Shown here piece by piece: positions 24,336 through 38,400 of a stretch of DNA of 64,000 nt. The notes beneath the pieces are model-generated. The model was given only the letters and a program-made list of their open reading frames with translations, was not told where the DNA came from and ran no database searches. The position numbers were made by a program, and so were the translations under genes. Location of the stretch: the NCBI GenBank assembly GCA_916048095.2, contig OU696592.1, positions 7,361,185-7,425,184 of the forward strand. Reading direction: 5' to 3'. Positions within the stretch are counted from its first letter, which is position 1. Every line of letters begins with the position of its first letter. The DNA is from Sacculina carcini (lineage: Eukaryota > Arthropoda > Thecostraca > Sacculinidae).

Positions 24336-25435
24336 GGTTACACTTAGGTAACACTTAGGGCACACTTAGGTAACACTTAGGGCACACTTAGGTAACAGTT
24401 AGGGCACACTTAGGTAACACTTAGGGCACACTTAGGTAACACTTAGGGCACACTTAGGTAACACTTAGGGCACACTTAGGGCACACTTAGGTAACACTTA
24501 GGGCACACTTAGGTAACACTTAGGGCACACCTAGGTAACACTTAGGGCACACTTAGGGCACACTTAGGGCACACTTAGGTAACACTTAGGTAACACTTAG
24601 GGCACACTTAGGTAACACTTAGGGCACACTTAGGTAACACTTAGGGCACAGTTAGGTAACACTTAGGGCACACTTAGGTAACACTTAGGTAACACTGAGG
24701 TAACACTTAGGTAACACTTAGGTAACACTTAGGTAACACTTAGGGCACACTTAGGGCACACTTAGGTAACACTTAGGGCACACTTAGGGCACACTTAGGT
24801 AACACTTAGGGCACACTTAGGTAACACTTAGGGCACACTTAGGTAACACTTATGTAACACTTAAGTAACACTTAGGTAACACTTAGGGCACACTTAGGTA
24901 ACACTTAGGGCACATTTAGGTAACAGTTAGGGCACACTTAGGTAACACTTAGGGCACACTTAGGTAACACTTAGGGCACACTTAGGTAACAGTTAGGGCA
25001 CACTTAGGTAACACTTAGGGCACACTTAGGTAACACTTAGGTAACACTTGGGTAACACTTAGGTAACACTTAGGTAACACTTAGGGCACACTTAGGTAAC
25101 ACTTAGGGCACACTTAGGTAACACTTAGGGCACAGTTAGGTAACACTTAGGGCACACTTAGGTAACACTTAGGTAACACTTAGGTAACACTTAGGTAACA
25201 CTTAGGTAACACTTAGGTAACACTTAGGTAACACTTAGGGCACACTTAGGGCACACTTAGGTAACACTTAGGTAACACTTAGGGCACACTTAGGTAACAC
25301 TTAGGGCACACTTAGGTAACACTTAGGTAACACTTAGGTAACACTTAGGTAACACTTAGGGCACACTTAGGTAACAGTTAGGGCACACTTAGGTAACACT
25401 TGGGTAACACTTAGGTAACACTTGGGTAACACTTA
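24336..25435. repeat. 100-monomer-length repeat of a second type
   Basis: This T-to-T interval is also exactly 1,100 bp but has different internal markers, with an H unit followed by AGTAACACTTA and a GGGCACATTTA (near 24.85-24.92 kb) that the 22653 copy lacks. Equivalent intervals occur at 31167-32266 and, one monomer shorter, at 14645-15733 (1,089 bp). Equal length with different content suggests an origin by recombination between modules. Confidence 0.65.
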
Positions 25436-28400
25436 GGTTACACTTAGGTAACACTTAGGGCACACTTAGGTAACACTTAGGGCACACTTAGGTAACAGTT
25501 AGGGCACACTTAGGTAACACTTAGGGCACACTTAGGTAACACTTAGGGCACACTTAGGTAACACTTAGGGCACACTTAGGGCACACTTAGGTAACACTTA
25601 GGGCACACTTAGGTAACACTTAGGGCACACCTAGGTAACACTTAGGGCACACTTAGGGCACACTTAGGGCACACTTAGGTAACACTTAGGTAACACTTAG
25701 GGCACACTTAGGTAACACTTAGGGCACACTTAGGTAACACTTAGGGCACAGTTAGGTAACACTTAGGGCACACTTAGGTAACACTTAGGTAACACTTAGG
25801 TAACACTTAGGTAACACTTAGGTAACACTTAGATAACACCTAGGGCACACTTAGGGCACACTTAGGTAACACTTAGGTAACACTTAGGGCACACTTAGGT
25901 AACACTTAGGGCACACTTAGGTAACACTTAGGTAACACTTAGGTAACACTTAGGTAACACTTAGGTAACACTTAGGGCACACTTAGGTAACACTTAGGGC
26001 ACACTTAGGTAACACTTAGGGCACACTTAAGTAACACTTAGGTAACACTTAGGTAACACTTAGGGCACACTTAGGTAACACTTAGGTCACACTTAGGTAA
26101 CACTTAGGTAACACTTAGGTAACACTTAGGGCACACTTAGGGCACACTTAGGTAACACTTAGGGCACACTTAGGTAACACTTAGGGCACACTTAGGTAAC
26201 ACTTAGGGCACACTTAGGTAACACTTAGGGCACACTTAGGTAACACTTAGGGCACAGTTAGGTAACACTTAGGGCACACTTAGGTAACACTTAGGTAACA
26301 CTTAGGTAACACTTAGGTAACACTTAGGTAACACTTAGATAACACCTAGGGCACACTTAGGGCACACTTAGGTAACACTTAGGTAACACTTAGGGCACAC
26401 TTAGGTAACACTTAGGGCACACTTAGGTAACACTTAGGTAACACTTAGGTAACACTTAGGTAACACTTAGGTAACACTTAGGGCACACTTAGGTAACACT
26501 CAGGGCACACTTAGGTAACACTTAGGGCACACTTAGGTAACACTTAGGTAACACTTAGGTAACGCTTAGGGCACACTTAGGTAACACTTAGGTCACACTT
26601 AGGTAACACTTAGGTAACACTTAGGTAACACTTAGGGCACACTTAGGGCACACTTAGGTAACACTTAGGGCACACTTAGGTAACACTTAGGGCACACTTA
26701 GGTAACACTTATGTAACACTTAGGTAACACTTAGGTAACACTTAGGTAACACTTAGGTAACACTTAGGTAACACTTAGGTAACACTTAGGTAACACTTAG
26801 GTAACACTTAGGGTACACTTAGGTAACACTTAGGGCACACTTAGGTAACACTTAGGGCACACTTAGGTAACACTTAGGGCACACTTAGGTAACACTTAGG
26901 GCACACTTAGGTAACAGTTAGGGCACACTTAGGTAACACTTAGGTAACACTTAGGTAACACTTGGGTAACACTTAGGTAACACTTAGGGTACACTTAGGG
27001 CACACTTAGGTAACACTTAGGGCACACTTAGGTAACACTTAGGTAACACTTAGGTAACAGTTAGGGCACACTTAGGTAACACTTAGGGCACACTTGGGTA
27101 AAACTTAGGACACACTGAGGTAACACTTAGGGCACACTTAGGGCACACTTAGGGCACACTTAGGTAACACTTAGGTAACACTTAGGGCACACTTAGGGCA
27201 CACTTAGGTAACACTTAGGTAACACTTAGGTAACACTTAGGACACACTTAGGTAACACTTAGGTAACACTTAGGTAACACTTAGGGCACACTTAGGGCAC
27301 ACTTAGGTAACACTTAGGTAACACTTAGGTAACACTTGGGGCACACTTAGGTAACAGTTAGGGCACACTTAGGTAACAGTTAGGGCACACTTAGGTAACA
27401 CTTAGGGCACAGTTAGGTAACACTTAGGGCACACTTAGGTAACACTTAGGTAACACTTAGGTAACACTTAGGTAACACTTAGGTAACACTTAGGTAACAC
27501 CTAGGGCACACTTAGGGCACACTTAGGTAACACTTAGGTAACACTTAGGGCACACTTAGGTAACACTTAGGGCACACTTAGGTAACACTTAGGTAACACT
27601 TAGGTAACACTTAGGTAACACTTAGGTAACACTTAGGTAACACTTAGGGCACACTTAGGTAACACTTAGGGCACACTTAGGTAACACTTAGGGCACACTT
27701 AGGTAACACTTAGGTAACACTTAGGTAACGCTTAGGTAACACTTAGGTAACACTTAGGTCACACTTAGGTAACACTTAGGTAACACTTAGGTAACACTTA
27801 GGGCACACTTAGGTAACACTTAGGTAACACCTAGGGCACACTTAGGGCACACTTAGGTAACACTTAGGGCACACTTAGGTAACACTTAGGTAACACTTAG
27901 GTAACACTTAGGTAACACTTAGGTAACACTTAGGGCACACTTAGGGCACACTTAGGTAACACTTAGGTAACACTTAGGGCACACTTAGGTAACACTTAGG
28001 GCACACTTAGGGCACACTTAGGTAACACTTAGGGCACACTTAGGTAACACTTAGGTAACACTTAGGGTACACTGAGGTAACACTTAGGGCACACTTAGGT
28101 AACACTTAGGGCACACTTAGGTAACACTTAGGTAACACTTAGGTAACACTTAGGTAACACCTAGGGCACACTTAGGGCACACTTAGGTAACACTTAGGGC
28201 ACACTTAGGTAACACTTAGGTAACACTTAGGTAACACTTAGGTAACACTTAGGGCACACTTAGGGCACACTTAGGTAACACTTAGGTAACACTTAGGGCA
28301 CACTTAGGTAACACTTAGGGCACACTTAGGTAACACTTAGGTAACACTTAGGTAACACTTAGGTAACACTTAGGGCACACTTAGGTAACAGTTAGGGCAC

Positions 28401-29483
28401 ACTTAGGTAACACTTGGGTAACACTTAGGTAACACTTGGGTAACACTTAGGTTACACTTAGGTAACACTTAGGGCACACTTAGGTAACACTTAGGGCACA
28501 CTTAGGTAACAGTTAGGGCACACTTAGGTAACACTTAGGGCACACTTAGGTAACACTTAGGGCACACTTAGGTAACACTTAGGGCACACTTAGGGCACAC
28601 TTAGGTAACACTTAGGGCACACTTAGGTAACACTTAGGTAACACTTAGGGCACACTTAGGTAACACTTAGGGCACACTTAGGTAACACTTAGGGCACAGT
28701 TAGGTAACACTTAGGGCACACTTAGGTAACACTTAGGTAACACTGAGGTAACACTTAGGTAACACTTAGGTAACACTTAGGTAACACTTAGGGCACACTT
28801 AGGGCACACTTAGGTAACACTTAGGGCACACTTAGGGCACACTTAGGTAACACTTAGGGCACACTTAGGTAACACTTAGGGCACACTTAGGTAACACTTA
28901 TGTAACACTTAAGTAACACTTAGGTAACACTTAGGGCACACTTAGGTAACACTTAGGGCACATTTAGGTAACAGTTAGGGCACACTTAGGTAACACTTAG
29001 GGCACACTTAGGTAACACTTAGGGCACACTTAGGTAACAGTTAGGGCACACTTAGGTAACACTTAGGGCACACTTAGGTAACACTTAGGTAACACTTGGG
29101 TAACACTTAGGTAACACTTAGGTAACACTTAGGGCACACTTAGGTAACACTTAGGGCACACTTAGGTAACACTTAGGGCACAGTTAGGTAACACTTAGGG
29201 CACACTTAGGTAACACTTAGGTAACACTTAGGTAACACTTAGGTAACACTTAGGTAACACTTAGGTAACACTTAGGTAACACTTAGGGCACACTTAGGGC
29301 ACACTTAGGTAACACTTAGGTAACACTTAGGGCACACTTAGGTAACACTTAGGGCACACTTAGGTAACACTTAGGTAACACTTAGGTAACACTTAGGTAA
29401 CACTTAGGGCACACTTAGGTAACAGTTAGGGCACACTTAGGTAACACTTGGGTAACACTTAGGTAACACTTGGGTAACACTTA

Positions 29484-32400
29484 GGTTACACTTAGGTAAC
29501 ACTTAGGGCACACTTAGGTAACACTTAGGGCACACTTAGGTAACAGTTAGGGCACACTTAGGTAACACTTAGGGCACACTTAGGTAACACTTAGGGCACA
29601 CTTAGGTAACACTTAGGGCACACTTAGGGCACACTTAGGTAACACTTAGGGCACACTTAGGTAACACTTAGGGCACACCTAGGTAACACTTAGGGCACAC
29701 TTAGGGCACACTTAGGGCACACTTAGGTAACACTTAGGTAACACTTAGGGCACACTTAGGTAACACTTAGGGCACACTTAGGTAACACTTAGGGCACAGT
29801 TAGGTAACACTTAGGGCACACTTAGGTAACACTTAGGTAACACTTAGGTAACACTTAGGTAACACTTAGGTAACACTTAGATAACACCTAGGGCACACTT
29901 AGGGCACACTTAGGTAACACTTAGGTAACACTTAGGGCACACTTAGGTAACACTTAGGGCACACTTAGGTAACACTTAGGTAACACTTAGGTAACACTTA
30001 GGTAACACTTAGGTAACACTTAGGGCACACTTAGGTAACACTTAGGGCACACTTAGGTAACACTTAGGGCACACTTAGGTAACACTTAGGTAACACTTAG
30101 GTAACGCTTAGGGCACACTTAGGTAACACTTAGGTCACACTTAGGTAACACTTAGGTAACACTTAGGTAACACTTAGGGCACACTTAGGGCACACTTAGG
30201 TAACACTTAGGGCACACTTAGGTAACACTTAGGGCACACTTAGGTAACACTTATGTAACACTTAGGTAACACTTAGGTAACACTTAGGTAACACTTAGGT
30301 AACACTTAGGTAACACTTAGGTAACACTTAGGTAACACTTAGGTAACACTTAGGGTACACTTAGGTAACACTTAGGGCACACTTAGGTAACACTTAGGGC
30401 ACACTTAGGTAACACTTAGGGCACACTTAGGTAACACTTAGGGCACACTTAGGTAACACTTAGGTAACACTTAGGTAACACTTAGGTAACACTTAGGTAA
30501 CACTTAGGGCACACTTAGGTAACAGTTAGGGCACACTTAGGTAACACTTGGGTAACACTTAGGTAACACTTGGGTAACACTTAGGTTACACTTAGGTAAC
30601 ACTTAGGGCACACTTAGGTAACACTTAGGGCACACTTAGGTAACAGTTAGGGCACACTTAGGTAACACTTAGGGCACACTTAGGTAACACTTAGGGCACA
30701 CTTAGGTAACACTTAGGGCACACTTAGGGCACACCTAGGTAACACTTAGGGCACACTTAGGTAACACTTAGGGCACACCTAGGTAACACTTAGGGCACAC
30801 TTAGGGCACACTTAGGGCACACTTAGGTAACACTTAGGTAACACTTAGGGCACACTTAGGTAACACTTAGGGCACACTTAGGTAACACTTAGGGCACAGT
30901 TAGGTAACACTTAGGGCACACTTAGGTAACACTTAGGTAACACTTAGGGCGCACTTAGGTAACACTTAAGAAACACTTAGGTAACACTTAGGTAACACTT
31001 AGGTAACACTTAGGTAACACTTAGGGCACACTTAGGTAACAGTTAGGGCACACTTAGGGCACACTTAGGTAACACTTAGGTAACACTTAGGGCACACTTA
31101 GGTAACAGTTAGGGCACACTTAGGTAACACTTGGGTAACACTTAGGTAACACTTGGGTAACACTTAGGTTACACTTAGGTAACACTTAGGGCACACTTAG
31201 GTAACACTTAGGGCACACTTAGGTAACAGTTAGGGCACACTTAGGTAACACTTAGGGCACACTTAGGTAACACTTAGGGCACACTTAGGTAACACTTAGG
31301 GCACACTTAGGGCACACTTAGGTAACACTTAGGGCACACTTAGGTAACACTTAGGGCACACCTAGGTAACACTTAGGGCACACTTAGGGCACACTTAGGG
31401 CACACTTAGGTAACACTTAGGTAACACTTAGGGCACACTTAGGTAACACTTAGGGCACACTTAGGTAACACTTAGGGCACAGTTAGGTAACACTTAGGGC
31501 ACACTTAGGTAACACTTAGGTAACACTGAGGTAACACTTAGGTAACACTTAGGTAACACTTAGGTAACACTTAGGGCACACTTAGGGCACACTTAGGTAA
31601 CACTTAGGGCACACTTAGGGCACACTTAGGTAACACTTAGGGCACACTTAGGTAACACTTAGGGCACACTTAGGTAACACTTATGTAACACTTAAGTAAC
31701 ACTTAGGTAACACTTAGGGCACACTTAGGTAACACTTAGGGCACATTTAGGTAACAGTTAGGGCACACTTAGGTAACACTTAGGGCACACTTAGGTAACA
31801 CTTAGGGCACACTTAGGTAACAGTTAGGGCACACTTAGGTAACACTTAGGGCACACTTAGGTAACACTTAGGTAACACTTGGGTAACACTTAGGTAACAC
31901 TTAGGTAACACTTAGGGCACACTTAGGTAACACTTAGGGCACACTTAGGTAACACTTAGGGCACAGTTAGGTAACACTTAGGGCACACTTAGGTAACACT
32001 TAGGTAACACTTAGGTAACACTTAGGTAACACTTAGGTAACACTTAGGTAACACTTAGGTAACACTTAGGGCACACTTAGGGCACACTTAGGTAACACTT
32101 AGGTAACACTTAGGGCACACTTAGGTAACACTTAGGGCACACTTAGGTAACACTTAGGTAACACTTAGGTAACACTTAGGTAACACTTAGGGCACACTTA
32201 GGTAACAGTTAGGGCACACTTAGGTAACACTTGGGTAACACTTAGGTAACACTTGGGTAACACTTAGGTTACACTTAGGTAACACTTAGGGCACACTTAG
32301 GTAACACTTAGGGCACACTTAGGTAACAGTTAGGGCACACTTAGGTAACACTTAGGGCACACTTAGGTAACACTTAGGGCACACTTAGGTAACACTTAGG

Positions 32401-35400
32401 GCACACTTAGGGCACACTTAGGTAACACTTAGGGCACACTTAGGTAACACTTAGGGCACACCTAGGTAACACTTAGGGCACACTTAGGGCACACTTAGGG
32501 CACACTTAGGTAACACTTAGGTAACACTTAGGGCACACTTAGGTAACACTTAGGGCACACTTAGGTAACACTTAGGGCACAGTTAGGTAACACTTAGGGC
32601 ACACTTAGGTAACACTTAGGTAACACTTAGGTAACACTTAGGTAACACTTAGGTAACACTTAGATAACACCTAGGGCACACTTAGGGCACACTTAGGTAA
32701 CACTTAGGTAACACTTAGGGCACACTTAGGTAACACTTAGGGCACACTTAGGTAACACTTAGGTAACACTTAGGTAACACTTAGGTAACACTTAGGTAAC
32801 ACTTAGGGCACACTTAGGTAACACTTAGGGCACACTTAGGTAACACTTAGGGCACACTTAAGTAACACTTAGGTAACACTTAGGTAACACTTAGGGCACA
32901 CTTAGGTAACACTTAGGTCACACTTAGGTAACACTTAGGTAACACTTAGGTAACACTTAGGGCACACTTAGGGCACACTTAGGTAACACTTAGGGCACAC
33001 TTAGGTAACACTTAGGGCACACTTAGGTAACACTTAGGGCACACTTAGGTAACACTTAGGGCACACTTAGGTAACACTTAGGGCACAGTTAGGTAACACT
33101 TAGGGCACACTTAGGTAACACTTAGGTAACACTTAGGTAACACTTAGGTAACACTTAGGTAACACTTAGATAACACCTAGGGCACACTTAGGGCACACTT
33201 AGGTAACACTTAGGTAACACTTAGGGCACACTTAGGTAACACTTAGGGCACACTTAGGTAACACTTAGGTAACACTTAGGTAACACTTAGGTAACACTTA
33301 GGTAACACTTAGGGCACACTTAGGTAACACTTAGGGCACACTTAGGTAACACTTAGGGCACACTTAGGTAACACTTAGGTAACACTTAGGTAACGCTTAG
33401 GGCACACTTAGGTAACACTTAGGTCACACTTAGGTAACACTTAGGTAACACTTAGGTAACACTTAGGGCACACTTAGGGCACACTTAGGTAACACTTAGG
33501 GCACACTTAGGTAACACTTAGGGCACACTTAGGTAACACTTATGTAACACTTAGGTAACACTTAGGTAACACTTAGGTAACACTTAGGTAACACTTAGGT
33601 AACACTTAGGTAACACTTAGGTAACACTTAGGTAACACTTAGGGTACACTTAGGTAACACTTAGGGCACACTTAGGTAACACTTAGGGCACACTTAGGTA
33701 ACACTTAGGGCACACTTAGGTAACACTTAGGGCACACTTAGGTAACAGTTAGGGCACACTTAGGTAACACTTAGGTAACACTTAGGTAACACTTGGGTAA
33801 CACTTAGGTAACACTTAGGGTACACTTAGGGCACACTTAGGTAACACTTAGGGCACACTTAGGTAACACTTAGGTAACACTTAGGTAACAGTTAGGGCAC
33901 ACTTAGGTAACACTTAGGGCACACTTGGGTAAAACTTAGGACACACTGAGGTAACACTTAGGGCACACTTAGGGCACACTTAGGGCACACTTAGGTAACA
34001 CTTAGGTAACACTTAGGGCACACTTAGGGCACACTTAGGTAACACTTAGGTAACACTTAGGTAACACTTAGGACACACTTAGGTAACACTTAGGTAACAC
34101 TTAGGTAACACTTAGGGCACACTTAGGGCACACTTAGGTAACACTTAGGTAACACTTAGGTAACACTTGGGGCACACTTAGGTAACAGTTAGGGCACACT
34201 TAGGTAACAGTTAGGGCACACTTAGGTAACACTTAGGGCACAGTTAGGTAACACTTAGGGCACACTTAGGTAACACTTAGGTAACACTTAGGTAACACTT
34301 AGGTAACACTTAGGTAACACTTAGGTAACACCTAGGGCACACTTAGGGCACACTTAGGTAACACTTAGGTAACACTTAGGGCACACTTAGGTAACACTTA
34401 GGGCACACTTAGGTAACACTTAGGTAACACTTAGGTAACACTTAGGTAACACTTAGGTAACACTTAGGTAACACTTAGGGCACACTTAGGTAACACTTAG
34501 GGCACACTTAGGTAACACTTAGGGCACACTTAGGTAACACTTAGGTAACACTTAGGTAACGCTTAGGTAACACTTAGGTAACACTTAGGTCACACTTAGG
34601 TAACACTTAGGTAACACTTAGGTAACACTTAGGGCACACTTAGGTAACACTTAGGTAACACCTAGGGCACACTTAGGGCACACTTAGGTAACACTTAGGG
34701 CACACTTAGGTAACACTTAGGTAACACTTAGGTAACACTTAGGTAACACTTAGGTAACACTTAGGGCACACTTAGGGCACACTTAGGTAACACTTAGGTA
34801 ACACTTAGGGCACACTTAGGTAACACTTAGGGCACACTTAGGGCACACTTAGGTAACACTTAGGGCACACTTAGGTAACACTTAGGTAACACTTAGGGTA
34901 CACTGAGGTAACACTTAGGGCACACTTAGGTAACACTTAGGGCACACTTAGGTAACACTTAGGTAACACTTAGGTAACACTTAGGTAACACCTAGGGCAC
35001 ACTTAGGGCACACTTAGGTAACACTTAGGGCACACTTAGGTAACACTTAGGTAACACTTAGGTAACACTTAGGTAACACTTAGGGCACACTTAGGGCACA
35101 CTTAGGTAACACTTAGGTAACACTTAGGGCACACTTAGGTAACACTTAGGGCACACTTAGGTAACACTTAGGTAACACTTAGGTAACACTTAGGTAACAC
35201 TTAGGGCACACTTAGGTAACAGTTAGGGCACACTTAGGTAACACTTGGGTAACACTTAGGTAACACTTGGGTAACACTTAGGTTACACTTAGGTAACACT
35301 TAGGGCACACTTAGGTAACACTTAGGGCACACTTAGGTAACAGTTAGGGCACACTTAGGTAACACTTAGGGCACACTTAGGTAACACTTAGGGCACACTT

Positions 35401-35461
35401 AGGTAACACTTAGGGCACACTTAGGGCACACTTAGGTAACACTTAGGGCACACTTAGGTAA
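29484..35461. repeat. Large tandem duplication, copy 2 (period 6,831 bp)
   Basis: Counterpart of 22653-28630, with T at 29484, 30584, 31167, 32267 and 35281. One substitution separates the copies: a B monomer at 24061 (C at 24068) corresponds to a Q monomer at 30892 (G at 30899). The related segment near 14377 has the C form, so the change probably arose in or near copy 2, or by exchange with a Q-bearing repeat. Confidence 0.8.
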
Positions 35462-38400
35462 CACTTAGGGCACACCTAGGTAACACTTAGGGCACACTTA
35501 GGGCACACTTAGGGCACACTTAGGTAACACTTAGGTAACACTTAGGGCACACTTAGGTAACACTTAGGGCACACTTAGGTAACACTTAGGGCACAGTTAG
35601 GTAACACTTAGGGCACACTTAGGTAACACTTAGGTAACACTTAGGTAACACTTAGGTAACACTTAGGTAACACTTAGATAACACCTAGGGCACACTTAGG
35701 GCACACTTAGGTAACACTTAGGTAACACTTAGGGCACACTTAGGTAACACTTAGGGCACACTTAGGTAACACTTAGGTAACACTTAGGTAACACTTAGGT
35801 AACACTTAGGTAACACTTAGGGCACACTTAGGTAACACTTAGGGCACACTTAGGTAACACTTAGGGCACACTTAGGTAACACTTAGGTAACACTTAGGTA
35901 ACGCTTAGGGCACACTTAGGTAACACTTAGGTCACACTTAGGTAACACTTGGGTAACACTTAGGTAACACTTGGGTAACACTTAGGTTACACTTAGGTAA
36001 CACTTAGGGCACACTTAGGTAACACTTAGGGCACACTTAGGTAACAGTTAGGGCACACTTAGGTAACACTTAGGGCACACTTAGGTAACACTTAGGGCAC
36101 ACTTAGGTAACACTTAGGGCACACTTAGGGCACACTTAGGTAACACTTAGGGCACACTTAGGTAACACTTAGGGCACACCTAGGTAACACTTAGGGCACA
36201 CTTAGGGCACACTTAGGGCACACTTAGGTAACACTTAGGTAACACTTAGGGCACACTTAGGTAACACTTAGGGCACACTTAGGTAACACTTAGGGCACAG
36301 TTAGGTAACACTTAGGGCACACTTAGGTAACACTTAGGTAACACTTAGGTAACACTTAGGTAACACTTAGGTAACACTTAGATAACACCTAGGGCACACT
36401 TAGGGCACACTTAGGTAACACTTAGGTAACACTTAGGGCACACTTAGGTAACACTTAGGGCACACTTAGGTAACACTTAGGTAACACTTAGGTAACACTT
36501 AGGTAACACTTAGGTAACACTTAGGGCACACTTAGGTAACACTTAGGGCACACTTAGGTAACACTTAGGGCACACTTAGGTAACACTTAGGTAACACTTA
36601 GGTAACGCTTAGGGCACACTTAGGTAACACTTAGGTCACACTTAGGTAACACTTAGGTAACACTTAGGTAACACTTAGGGCACACTTAGGGCACACTTAG
36701 GTAACACTTAGGGCACACTTAGGTAACACTTAGGGCACACTTAGGTAACACTTATGTAACACTTAGGTAACACTTAGGTAACACTTAGGTAACACTTAGG
36801 TAACACTTAGGTAACACTTAGGTAACACTTAGGTAACACTTAGGTAACACTTAGGTAACACTTAGGTAACACTTAGGTAACACTTAGGGTACACTTAGGT
36901 AACACTTAGGGCACACTTAGGTAACACTTAGGGCACACTTAGGTAACACTTAGGGCACACTTAGGTAACACTTAGGGAACACTTAGGTAACAGTTAGGGC
37001 ACACTTAGGTAACACTTAGGTAACACTTAGGTAACAGTTAGGGCACACTTAGGTAACACTTAGGGCACACTTAGGTAAAACTTAGGACACACTGAGGTAA
37101 CACTTAGGGCACACTTAGGTAACACTTAGGGCACACTTAGGTAACACTTAGGTAACACTTAGGTAACACTTAGGTAACACCTAGGGCACACTTAGGGCAC
37201 ACTTAGGTAACACTTAGGTAACACTTAGGGCACACTTAGGTAACACTTAGGGCACACTTAGGTAACACTTAGGTAACACTTAGGTAACACTTAGGGCACA
37301 CTTAGGGCACACTTAGGTAACACTTAGGTAACACTTAGGGCACACTTAGGTAACACTTAGGGCACACTTAGGTAACACTTAGGTAACACTTAGGTAACAC
37401 TTAGGTAACACTTAGGGCACACTTAGGTAACAGTTAGGGCACACTTAGGTAACACTTGGGTAACACTTAGGTAACACTTGGGTAACACTTAGGTTACACT
37501 TAGGTAACACTTAGGGCACACTTAGGTAACACTTAGGGCACACTTAGGTAACAGTTAGGGCACACTTAGGTAACACTTAGGGCACACTTAGGTAACACTT
37601 AGGGCACACTTAGGTAACACTTAGGGCACACTTAGGGCACACTTAGGTAACACTTAGGGCACACTTAGGTAACACTTAGGGCACACCTAGGTAACACTTA
37701 GGGCACACTTAGGGCACACTTAGGGCACACTTAGGTAACACTTAGGTAACACTTAGGGCACACTTAGGTAACACTTAGGGCACACTTAGGTAACACTTAG
37801 GGCACAGTTAGGTAACACTTAGGGCACACTTAGGTAACACTTAGGTAACACTTAGGTAACACTTAGGTAACACTTAGGTAACACTTAGATAACACCTAGG
37901 GCACACTTAGGGCACACTTAGGTAACACTTAGGTAACACTTAGGGCACACTTAGGTAACACTTAGGGCACACTTAGGTAACACTTAGGTAACACTTAGGT
38001 AACACTTAGGTAACACTTAGGTAACACTTAGGGCACACTTAGGTAACACTTAGGGCACACTTAGGTAACACTTAGGGCACACTTAGGTAACACTTAGGTA
38101 ACACTTAGGTAACGCTTAGGGCACACTTAGGTAACACTTAGGTCACACTTAGGTAACACTTAGGTAACACTTAGGTAACACTTAGGGCACACTTAGGGCA
38201 CACTTAGGTAACACTTAGGGCACACTTAGGTAACACTTAGGGCACACTTAGGTAACACTTATGTAACACTTAGGTAACACTTAGGTAACACTTAGGTAAC
38301 ACTTAGGTAACACTTAGGTAACACTTAGGTAACACTTAGGTAACACTTAGGTAACACTTAGGTAACACTTAGGGTACACTTAGGTAACACTTAGGGCACA

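Larger units (their letters stand above)
22653..28630. repeat. Large tandem duplication, copy 1 (period 6,831 bp)
   Basis: Markers here recur exactly 6,831 bp (621 monomers) downstream: T at 22653, 23753, 24336, 25436 and 28450; C at 23896; GGGCGCACTTA at 24116; and K at 27097. The K unit is preceded by CTTGG in both copies, whereas the other K units I checked are preceded by CTTAG, so this variant is private to the pair. The shared order ends near 28630, where copy 1 lacks six monomers present in copy 2. Outer limits are approximate. Confidence 0.8.
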
